From Novosphingobium sp. UBA6272 (GTDB taxonomy: Bacteria; Pseudomonadota; Alphaproteobacteria; Sphingomonadales; Sphingomonadaceae): a DNA stretch of 64,000 nt. This document shows, one piece after another, positions 1 through 6,899 of the stretch. The position numbers were made by a program, and so were the translations under genes. The stretch lies in NCBI RefSeq assembly GCF_002440635.1, contig NZ_DJUW01000034.1, positions 23,074 to 87,073 of the forward strand, written 5' to 3'. The notes beneath the pieces are model-generated. The model did not search any database and was not told the origin of the DNA. It worked only from the letters and a program-made list of their open reading frames with translations. Position 1 is the first letter of the stretch. The number at the start of each line of letters is the position of its first letter.

Positions 1-116
1 TCCGACTTTATCGCTGCCACACGATCATGAACTGCGCCAACGTCTGCCCCAAGGGCCTGAGCCCGGCCCGCGCGATAGCCGAGATCAAGAAGCTGCAGGC
101 GGAGCGCCACGTTTGA
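1..116 (+). CDS. sdhB: Succinate dehydrogenase iron-sulfur subunit, C-terminal fragment
   Basis: Only the last 37 codons are inside the window (reading frame from base 3). They contain RCHTIMNCANVCPKGLSPAR, the Cys-rich C-terminal signature of SdhB, in which the last cysteines ligate the 3Fe-4S and 4Fe-4S clusters. The tail AIAEIKKL is also typical. SdhB passes electrons from FAD in SdhA to the quinone site of complex II at the inner membrane. The gene continues to the left of the window. Its TGA stop overlaps the TTG start of the next gene, which suggests co-translation. Confidence 0.93.
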   Translation, partial: RLYRCHTIMNCANVCPKGLSPARAIAEIKKLQAERHV

Positions 117-589
117 GCGAGACGGGTTACGGCGATGATCGCGGGTTCCGGAGTGAGCCCGATCCCGAGAATCCCGGTTGGCACACCTGGCAGCTGATCG
201 ATTCGACCCGCTTCAACAGCTGGATGTTTCCCAAGCTGTTGGTCCGCGCAGATCCTGACGGCAAGGCGCGGCTGCGGATGTTCCCCGAACACCGCCACAC
301 CAACCTGGGCAACAACATCCACGGCGGAACGGTGATGGCGCTGGTCGACATCGCGCTGTTCGCCTGTTCGCGGATGCTGGGGATTATCGAGGCGGGGACT
401 GCGGTCACGCTTGATCTCAACGTCCAGTTCATCGGCGCAGGCAAGCCGGGCATTCCCTGCGATGCGGTAACCGAAGTGCTGAAGGAAACCCGGCGACTGG
501 TTTTCCTGCGCGGCGTGGTGGAACAGGGCGATGGTCACCTGGTCGCGGCATTCTCGGGAACGATCCGCAAGCCCACCGGGCCGCGATGA
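113..589 (+). CDS. PaaI-family hotdog-fold thioesterase
   Basis: This 158-residue protein is a single hotdog domain. The motif NNIHGGTVMALVDIALF (about residues 67-83) is the HGG helix-start signature of PaaI/YbgC-type acyl-CoA thioesterases, which hydrolyse acyl-CoA esters in the cytosol. The substrate cannot be told from sequence. The TTG start at 113 overlaps the sdhB stop, and the TGA at 587-589 overlaps the ATG of the ATPase gene, so all three are probably one transcript. No ATG lies early enough to serve as an alternative start without losing the conserved N-terminal part. The family call is secure; the physiological role is unknown. Confidence 0.85.
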   Translation: MSETGYGDDRGFRSEPDPENPGWHTWQLIDSTRFNSWMFPKLLVRADPDGKARLRMFPEHRHTNLGNNIHGGTVMALVDIALFACSRMLGIIEAGTAVTLDLNVQFIGAGKPGIPCDAVTEVLKETRRLVFLRGVVEQGDGHLVAAFSGTIRKPTGPR

Positions 590-1698
590 CCCGGATTTCC
601 GATCGTTATGCGCAGCTGGTCGAGGCTGGCGAGCTGCGCGCCGATCCTGAACAGCTCGCCGCAGCGGAGCGGCTCGATGCCTTGCAGCAGCAACTGGAGT
701 CCGCTTCGTCGCCGGGGCTGCTCGGAAAACTGTTCGGAAAGAAGGCTCCAGCGCCGCGCGGGCTCTACCTGTGGGGCGGGGTCGGCCGCGGCAAGTCGAT
801 GCTGATGGACCTGTTTCACCAGTGCCTCGAAGTTCCGGAGAAGCGCCGGGTCCACTTCCACGCCTTCATGATCGAGGTTCACGCCCGGCTGCGCGAGGCC
901 CGCAAGAGCGAAACCGGCGACCCGATCCCGCCGGTTGCCGCAGCAATTGCCACCGGGCTGAGGGTTCTGGCCTTCGACGAAATGGTCGTGAACAATTCGG
1001 CCGATGCAATGATCATGAGCCGGCTGTTCACCGCCCTGATCCGCGACCATGGCCTGGTCATCGTCACGACCAGCAACCGGGCGCCGAACCAGCTCTACAA
1101 GGACGGGCTCAACCGCGAGCATTTCCTGCCGTTCATCGCCCTGATCGAGCAGGACCTTGACGTCATGGCGCTCAACGGCCCGTTCGACTACCGGCTCGAA
1201 CGGCTCGCGGGGATCGATACGTGGCACACCCCCCTGGGTGACGCCGCCACTGCGCAAGTGCGGGAGGCGTTCTTCCGGCTGACCGACTATCCGCCGGAAG
1301 ACAGCGCCCATGTTCCCTCGGCCGATCTGGACCTCGGTGGCGGGCGAATCCTTCACGTTCCAAAAAGCCTGAAGGGTGTCGCCGTCTTCAGCTTCAAGCG
1401 GCTGTGCGCCGAAGCCCGCGGCGCGCCCGACTACCTGGCGATCGCGCAGGCTTATCACACCGTGATCGTCGTCGGCATTCCGCAGATGGGGCCGGAAAAC
1501 CGCAATGAAGCGGCCCGCTTTGTGACGCTGATCGACGCGCTGTACGAGAACAAGGTCAAGCTGTTCGCCACCGCTGCGGCAGAGCCGGACCAGCTCTATA
1601 CCGCCGGCGACGGCGCGTTCGAATTCGAGCGCACCGTCAGCCGGCTGATGGAAATGCAAAGCGCCGAGTACCTCGCCGCCGGTCACGGCGAGGCCTAG
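586..1698 (+). CDS. zapE: AFG1/ZapE-family P-loop ATPase
   Basis: The product has 370 residues, the usual length of ZapE/AFG1 proteins. Walker A is GGVGRGKS at about 64-71, followed by MLMDLFH, a family hallmark. Walker B is RVLAFDEM near 127-133, followed by ADAMIMSRLF. TTSNRAPNQLYKDGLNREHFLPF near 165-187 is the conserved sensor region. ZapE acts at the Z-ring in E. coli, and mitochondrial AFG1 in protein quality control. Walker B is usually LCFDEFQV followed by TDIADAM; here MVVNNSADAM is somewhat diverged, but the catalytic DE is kept. The start overlaps the thioesterase stop (ATGA). Confidence 0.9.
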   Translation: MTRISDRYAQLVEAGELRADPEQLAAAERLDALQQQLESASSPGLLGKLFGKKAPAPRGLYLWGGVGRGKSMLMDLFHQCLEVPEKRRVHFHAFMIEVHARLREARKSETGDPIPPVAAAIATGLRVLAFDEMVVNNSADAMIMSRLFTALIRDHGLVIVTTSNRAPNQLYKDGLNREHFLPFIALIEQDLDVMALNGPFDYRLERLAGIDTWHTPLGDAATAQVREAFFRLTDYPPEDSAHVPSADLDLGGGRILHVPKSLKGVAVFSFKRLCAEARGAPDYLAIAQAYHTVIVVGIPQMGPENRNEAARFVTLIDALYENKVKLFATAAAEPDQLYTAGDGAFEFERTVSRLMEMQSAEYLAAGHGEA

Positions 1699-1700
1699 GC

Positions 1701-3818
1701 CTAGATCTCAAGCCGCACGGTAACGCGGAGGTCGCGTCCGGCCAGCGGTGCATAGTCTTTCAGGTAGGACGCGTGACGCCGCGCATCGACATTGAACAGG
1801 TTGTTCGCCGACAGCAGGATGCTGAGCGGCCCATCGTCGCCAGTCGGCCGCCAGATCGCCGAAAGGTTGACCATGGTATAAGCCTGCGTGGCGGTTTCAA
1901 ACGCGGCGATACGGTTCTGGGCAAAGACATGCTCTGCCTCGACCGAAAGGTCGAGATGCGGCGATTTGGCGCTGAGCCCGCCCATGACCCGTAGCGGCGG
2001 TATGCGCGGCGCAGCGCCTACACCGACGATTTCAGAGCGAACGTAATCGATCAACGCCGTCGCATCGATGTTCCAGGGGCCAGGCTTGGCCAGGGTCACA
2101 TCTGCCTGGGCTTCGAAACCATAGAGCCGGGCATTGGCTTGACGCATCTCGAAAACCGGCAGCCCGTCTTCGATCACACCGGTCCGGTCGTCATAAACGA
2201 AGTTGCTGTACCAGTTGTGGAACACCGAGGCTTCGAACTTCAGCCCGTCGACATGGCCACGGACGATTGCTTCGGCCGACCAGACCCGTTCGACCTTGAG
2301 GTCTGGATCGCCGATCTCGAAAGCTGATGTGCCGGCATGCGGGCCGTTGGCAAACAGTTCCTCTGCCGAAGGTGCGCGCTCGGTATGGGCAACGTTGAAG
2401 GCCAGCTTCCAGCCCTCGGCGAAATCGTAGGCGCCGCCCAAGGCGCCGGAAAAGGTTTCGAACCGCTTTGATCCGGTGAAAAATTGCGGATGGGAGAGAT
2501 CCGGCTTGGCCGTCTGCTGGGTATGCTCGTACCGCGCCCCGGCTTCCAGCAGCCACGGGCCGCTTTCGAACTGCTGCAGCGTGAAGAAGCCAATCTGCTC
2601 GGTGCTGTTCTTGGGCAGAAAGGCTTCAGCGCCGACAACGTTGAAATCACGGATGACCAATTGGGAGCCGGTCACGCCCTTCCAGCCGCCGCGATCGGCC
2701 TGAACCAGCTCAAGCCGCCCCTCCATGCCCTTGCTGAAGAACGTCGTTCCGATGCCGCCGTCCGGTTCGATTTCGGAATGGACGTAATCGCCATAGGCAT
2801 AGCGGAAGGCGAGTTTTTCGATGAGCGATCCGCCGGATTCCAGTTCGGCCCGGGCATCGATCCGGTCTTGCCGCAGCTTGATCCGCGGGGCTTCCTGGCC
2901 CTCACCCGGTGCGGTCGCGAAACGGATCGGCACGCCATAGAGGCTGTCATAGTGGCTGTAGGCGACACCGATGTTGCCGCCGTCGGTAACGTAAGCCACC
3001 CCAGCCCCGGCGGTCCAGGTCTCGTTCGCGGTATTCGGCAAGATGCCTTTGAGCGCGGCATTGGCGGCGAAATCGATTTCGGGATCGGCTTCGGGATCGG
3101 GCGGCAGCAGGCTTGAGGCGGTCGCCTTCGCCCGTAGTGCCGGGGTCAGCGCGTAGCCTCCGATCCGAAGATCGTCGGTCTTGAGCCATGATCCATCGAC
3201 GTGGCCGACCCAGTTACCGCCGAGCGGCACTTCAGCAGACATCGCGCCCATCCGCTCCTTGGCGGCGCTGCCATAGCCGGCCATCGCCGACAGGTGGATC
3301 GGCTCGTCAGGAACCTGGCTAGGAATGCGCCGGTCGATCACATTGACCACCCCGCCGCTGGCCGATGATCCGTAAAGCAGCGATTGTGGACCGCGCAGCA
3401 CTTCGATCCGCTGGGCCAGCAGCGGGTTGACCACCGGGGCATGATCGACCGAGGTGTTCGATACGTCGATCGAGCCGATTCCGTTGGAAAGCACCCTGAC
3501 CCGTTCGCCTTGCAGGCCGCGCAGAACCGGTCGGGAAGCCGAGGGACCGAACGAGGTTGCGGAAACGCCGGGAGTATGCGTCAGGCTGTCGCCCAGCCCC
3601 GGCCGGGCGTTGGCTACCAGTTGCTCAGCCTGGACGACGGCGACGCCGGAAACCGAATCCTGCGCCGAAGCGCGGCGCATGGCCGTCACTACAATCTCTT
3701 CGTTCGCGCTGTCGTGGTAGTCGACTTGATCGGCCTCCCGAGCGACGGCGACAGTGGGAGCCGTGGCGGCCAGGGCAATCGTTATGGCGGAAATGGAGAC
3801 GCAGAAGCGGGAAATCAT
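1701..3818 (-). CDS. TonB-dependent outer-membrane receptor (ZnuD-like)
   Basis: The 705-residue precursor begins with a signal peptide (about 1-26, ending AVA) and a TonB-box-like EEIVVTA at 40-46. A plug domain follows (GDSLTHTPGV, RPVLRGLQGERVRVLSNGI, EVLRGPQSLLYGSSASGGVV), then a C-terminal beta-barrel. Such receptors import metal complexes or other large ligands using TonB energy. The plug-to-barrel pattern (YSHYDSLYGVP, HSEIEPDGGIGTTF) resembles the zinc receptor ZnuD, but this is judged by eye. The C-terminus is LEI rather than the common terminal Phe. It is transcribed away from the EAL gene. A candidate Zur-type operator sits 52-69 bases upstream of the start. It ends 2 bp from the convergent ATPase gene. 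Confidence 0.85.
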   Translation of the reverse strand: MISRFCVSISAITIALAATAPTVAVAREADQVDYHDSANEEIVVTAMRRASAQDSVSGVAVVQAEQLVANARPGLGDSLTHTPGVSATSFGPSASRPVLRGLQGERVRVLSNGIGSIDVSNTSVDHAPVVNPLLAQRIEVLRGPQSLLYGSSASGGVVNVIDRRIPSQVPDEPIHLSAMAGYGSAAKERMGAMSAEVPLGGNWVGHVDGSWLKTDDLRIGGYALTPALRAKATASSLLPPDPEADPEIDFAANAALKGILPNTANETWTAGAGVAYVTDGGNIGVAYSHYDSLYGVPIRFATAPGEGQEAPRIKLRQDRIDARAELESGGSLIEKLAFRYAYGDYVHSEIEPDGGIGTTFFSKGMEGRLELVQADRGGWKGVTGSQLVIRDFNVVGAEAFLPKNSTEQIGFFTLQQFESGPWLLEAGARYEHTQQTAKPDLSHPQFFTGSKRFETFSGALGGAYDFAEGWKLAFNVAHTERAPSAEELFANGPHAGTSAFEIGDPDLKVERVWSAEAIVRGHVDGLKFEASVFHNWYSNFVYDDRTGVIEDGLPVFEMRQANARLYGFEAQADVTLAKPGPWNIDATALIDYVRSEIVGVGAAPRIPPLRVMGGLSAKSPHLDLSVEAEHVFAQNRIAAFETATQAYTMVNLSAIWRPTGDDGPLSILLSANNLFNVDARRHASYLKDYAPLAGRDLRVTVRLEI

Positions 3819-3869
3819 TCAGGATCCGATGACTGAGTTGCACCGCTCCCTTAACCGCCCTGTTGGGCT

Positions 3870-3887
3870 GTTACAATATCTCATTAC
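3870..3887 (-). promoter_or_regulatory. Candidate Zur/Fur-type operator
   Basis: On the minus strand the site reads GTAATGAGATATTGTAAC, an imperfect dyad with 10 of 18 self-complementary positions. Its first half resembles the GTAATG-ATA pattern of alphaproteobacterial Zur boxes as I recall them. It lies 52-69 bases upstream of the receptor start codon, a normal operator distance. Other AT-rich dyads could look like this by chance. Confidence 0.3.
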
Positions 3888-3959
3888 GGATCGGCTTGCG
3901 ATCCGCCGCGCCTTCGCCTCGACTCGCCTCACCGACAGAGCTCGCGGATCTAAACCCGG

Positions 3960-3973
3960 CGTTAGCACTAACG
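3960..3973. repeat. Short palindrome upstream of the EAL gene
   Basis: CGTTAGCACTAACG has 6-bp arms around a 2-bp centre, about 150 bases upstream of the EAL-protein start. It could be a dimeric regulator site or chance. Confidence 0.25.
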
Positions 3974-4124
3974 AAAAATTACCATATTGCGCCTAATCCG
4001 TCCGAATGATGAAGGGATTGCATCACAGCGCGCCCGCAATCCGCCTTGAGCCATACACGCTTAAGGCGTTGATTTTCATCGTCCCCATGTTCTGCGAATG
4101 CCGATTCACGGGGGATCTCGCCTG

Positions 4125-6428
4125 ATGTGGCCGTTCCGCCGGACAACTGCCGCAAAGAAGCGTACAACACGAACCAGGATCTACGTCTGGACGCTGCTGA
4201 TCTGCGTCTTCATTGCGGCAATTGATCTGGCACTTCCGCTTGAGGGCGTGTTCCGCGGGGTCAGGAACCAAGTCCGGGCCCGGCCCGCCGACCAATCCGT
4301 GGTAGTTGCTGCGATAGACTTGAAGACGATTCAGGCATTCGGTTCTGACTATTACTCACGCGAATACAACGCAAAGCTTCTTGATCAGGTCTTCAAAGCC
4401 GGTGCTAAGCGCGCCTATTTCGACGAGGTTTTTTCAAAACCAATCGATGCTGCAGGTGACCGCGCCTTTGCCGCGGCCCTTGCTCGCAACAAGGGTCGGG
4501 TTTTTACCGGCGCATTCCTGGCTCCAAATGGCAAGGGCGGAACCTTGGAACCGGTCTGGCCGCATCCCATGTTTGCTGGGGTTACGACTGTTCGTTCGCT
4601 GACTGGGGATCGCAACCCGGCTTCGCTCACGGCGGAATTGTATTACAGCGACCAATTCGAGGGCAAGACTGCGCCCTCCATTGCGTCCGATATTGCCAAC
4701 AGGCATGGGCAGCATGGTCGGCTGTTTCTGCCCGACTGGTCAATTACAGCGAGCTCCGTGCCAACAATAAGCGTCCTCGATATTGTTGATGGCAAGGTTT
4801 CGCCAGATGAGCTTCGCGGCAAGGACGTTATCGTTGGTGTAACCGCCCAAACCAATGACTTTGCCTATGTATTCGGGCAGGGCTGGATTCCCGGTGTCTA
4901 TGTTCACGCTGTGGGTGCACAGACGCTCAAAGAAGGTGCACCGCTGGATATCGGATGGATTCCGCCCATGCTTGTCGCAGCCCTTCTTGCGCTTGCGATA
5001 GTCAGGGAGCGAAGCCGGAAAAAGGGGGCAGCAATCGTTGTCGTTGCTGTCCTGCTGGCTGCTGCAGCCCCGCTCCTGCTCGACAGCCTTCTGATCAAGG
5101 CAGACTATCTGGCGGCTTTCCTGATGTTTGGCCTTGTCACTTACCGGACTGCAAGCCTGCGCGAAATCTCCGAAGCGCGGCTCAAGAATGCCGGATCGCT
5201 GCTGCCCAATCTTGCCGCGCTGAGGGAAGAGCCGCTTGCATCAGCAAACCCGATCATCGCCATGCGCATTCGCAACTATGCCGCGATCTGTGCCAGTTTC
5301 CAGACGGGGGTCGAAGACGAGCTTATCAATGAGCTCGCCCGGCGCTTGACGCTACCCAATGTCATTACGACCTTCTATCAGGCCGAGGACGTGCTCTATT
5401 GGCTCGGTCCGCAGTTGTCCTTGACCGAGCTTGAGGACCATCTGGCCGGCCTTGCCCGCCTGGTCGAGAGCCAGTTCCAAATCCGCGGCCGCAAACTCGA
5501 CATCCACATTGCTTTTGGTGTCGATGTAGAGCTGGCACGCCCGGTTTCGAACCGGATCGGCGGGGCATTGCTGGCAGCCGACACCGCAGCCTCAAAGCAC
5601 CAGCTGGTTCAGTTCAACTCCAGCGCCAATGACGAAGACGTGGCCTGGGAGCTTTCGCTGATGAGCGAGCTCGATGCCGCAATCGATGCGGGCGATATCT
5701 GGATTGCCTATCAGCCGCAGTACAATCTGGCAGACGATACGATTTGCGGCGCCGAAGCCCTGGTGCGCTGGCAGCATCCTGTTCGTGGTGCGATTTCGCC
5801 GGAAGCATTCGTGTTGCCGGCTGAATCGCATAACCGGATCAGCCGGCTCACCTTCCACATCCTCGAGCAGGCGACCCGCGCGGCCAAGCCGATGCTCGGC
5901 TTGAATCCGCACTTCCGGCTCAGCGTCAACATTTCAGCGAGCTTGCTCGAACAACCACAGCTTCCGGCTGAAATCGCCCGCGTCCTCATCCTGACCGGGT
6001 TCCCGGCGAGCAACCTGACCCTGGAAGTGACCGAATCCGCGCCGTTCAGCGCGCACACGATAATTGCGCAGAACCTAGCCGGCATCGCCGCGATCGGGAT
6101 CGATCTTTCGATCGACGATTACGGCACCGGGAATGCAACGCTCGAGTACCTGCGGACGGTTCCGTGCCAGGAGATCAAGATCGACCGCCGCTTCGTGAGC
6201 GGCATGGTGACCAACGCCAGCGACATGCTGTTGGTCGAATCGACCATCGAACTGGCCCACGGCCTGGGTCGGCGCGTGATTGCCGAAGGTATCGAAGATC
6301 CGGAAACGCTGGAAATTCTCCGTTCGATCGGGTGTGACTATGCCCAAGGGTACTATCTGGCCAAACCGATGCGAGTCGATGCACTCGCGACACTGCTAGA
6401 AGCAACCGCACAGACCAAAGCGGCCTAG
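4125..6428 (+). CDS. CHASE2 - degenerate GGDEF - EAL cyclic-di-GMP phosphodiesterase
   Basis: This 767-residue membrane protein starts with a transmembrane helix (about 20-36) and a periplasmic CHASE2-type sensor region. More hydrophobic segments follow at about 280-340. A GGDEF-fold region near 370-505 has lost its signature (QAEDV where GGDEF should be). The C-terminal EAL domain looks catalytically complete: GAEALVRWQHP (EAL at about 544-546), NISASLL, VTES, SIDDYGTG, EIKIDRRFV and AEGIED. It should hydrolyse c-di-GMP in response to an envelope signal. ATG 4125 is preferred over ATG 4098 because GGGGGA lies 9 bases before it and no ribosome site precedes 4098. Its position beside two polysaccharide clusters suggests control of matrix production, which is inference. 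Confidence 0.87.
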   Translation: MWPFRRTTAAKKRTTRTRIYVWTLLICVFIAAIDLALPLEGVFRGVRNQVRARPADQSVVVAAIDLKTIQAFGSDYYSREYNAKLLDQVFKAGAKRAYFDEVFSKPIDAAGDRAFAAALARNKGRVFTGAFLAPNGKGGTLEPVWPHPMFAGVTTVRSLTGDRNPASLTAELYYSDQFEGKTAPSIASDIANRHGQHGRLFLPDWSITASSVPTISVLDIVDGKVSPDELRGKDVIVGVTAQTNDFAYVFGQGWIPGVYVHAVGAQTLKEGAPLDIGWIPPMLVAALLALAIVRERSRKKGAAIVVVAVLLAAAAPLLLDSLLIKADYLAAFLMFGLVTYRTASLREISEARLKNAGSLLPNLAALREEPLASANPIIAMRIRNYAAICASFQTGVEDELINELARRLTLPNVITTFYQAEDVLYWLGPQLSLTELEDHLAGLARLVESQFQIRGRKLDIHIAFGVDVELARPVSNRIGGALLAADTAASKHQLVQFNSSANDEDVAWELSLMSELDAAIDAGDIWIAYQPQYNLADDTICGAEALVRWQHPVRGAISPEAFVLPAESHNRISRLTFHILEQATRAAKPMLGLNPHFRLSVNISASLLEQPQLPAEIARVLILTGFPASNLTLEVTESAPFSAHTIIAQNLAGIAAIGIDLSIDDYGTGNATLEYLRTVPCQEIKIDRRFVSGMVTNASDMLLVESTIELAHGLGRRVIAEGIEDPETLEILRSIGCDYAQGYYLAKPMRVDALATLLEATAQTKAA

Positions 6429-6695
6429 GCCTTCTTCGCCTTTGCGTGGGGCAAATTCAGGCCTATTCACCTTAGCCTTGGCAACCGTTGCAACATAGCC
6501 ATCGTTCGATTTGAACCGGCGAAAGTGCACCTCCGAATCACCTGGCGCTATAGCTATCGCGGTGCGTCCATTTCTTGCCGCCAACCCGCCCCTTCAGACC
6601 ACTTCGGATCCATCCGGTGGTGCATTTTCGCAGTATGGTATGAATTTCAATACTTTGAACGCGCATCGCGATTCGACTTGGTTAATATCGCCCTG
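6429..6695. other. Gene-free stretch after the EAL gene
   Basis: Overlapping short frames on both strands have no ribosome sites and no family resemblance. The stretch becomes AT-richer toward 6700, where a promoter-like sequence begins. Nothing else could be identified. Confidence 0.6.
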
Positions 6696-6723
6696 TTGCA
6701 ATTGGTTAAGAATCCGTTATCCT
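6696..6723 (+). promoter_or_regulatory. Candidate sigma-70 type promoter of the small unit
   Basis: TTGCAA (6696-6701) and TATCCT (6718-6723) are separated by 16 bases, close to the usual -35/-10 arrangement. The predicted start near 6730 lies about 40 bases upstream of a small open frame with a good ribosome site. This is a match by eye only. Confidence 0.4.
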
Positions 6724-6772
6724 AAGGGTTGAAGCATCCTCTTTGGGCTGCTCTCACTGCAGGAGAATGGGC

Positions 6773-6823
6773 ATGACTTGGAGCATTTATGAGTCGCTGC
6801 GCAGCTGGTTCGGCCGCAGCTGA
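6773..6823 (+). CDS. Putative 16-residue microprotein
   Basis: MTWSIYESLRSWFGRS is encoded by a short frame with AGGAG at 6761-6765, seven bases before ATG 6773. An in-frame ATG at 6767 is too close to the ribosome site. The peptide has aromatic residues spaced along a short amphipathic-looking stretch. A promoter-like sequence lies upstream and a strong terminator 20 bases downstream, so the unit appears free-standing. It could be a real microprotein, the coding part of a dual-function small RNA, or a chance frame inside an sRNA. I recognise no family. Confidence 0.4.
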   Translation: MTWSIYESLRSWFGRS

Positions 6824-6842
6824 TTTCAGCAACAGATTTTTG

Positions 6843-6876
6843 AAACGGCCTCGATGAAAGTCGAGGCCGTTTTCGT
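6843..6876 (+). terminator. Rho-independent terminator
   Basis: A perfect 12-bp stem (6843-6854 with 6861-6872) encloses a 6-base loop and continues into a T-rich tail. It ends the small plus-strand unit. On the minus strand it lies 28 bp beyond the XrtA operon's last gene, but the T tract is weaker in that direction. Confidence 0.8.
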
Positions 6877-6899
6877 TTCGGCTGAATTTGAGTGGATCA

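Larger units (their letters stand above)
3819..4124. other. Divergent intergenic region between receptor and EAL genes
   Basis: These 306 bases separate two divergently transcribed genes and must hold both promoters. They contain an imperfect 18-bp dyad (3870-3887) and a short near-perfect palindrome (3960-3973), described separately. Short open frames cross the region, but none has a ribosome site or recognisable product. Confidence 0.6.

Noticed and set aside
535..1686. Long open frame (383 codons) opposite the ZapE-type gene
   Set aside because: Its codon pattern follows the opposite strand's G/C-rich wobble positions, and the sense gene has clear Walker motifs. It matches no known protein.
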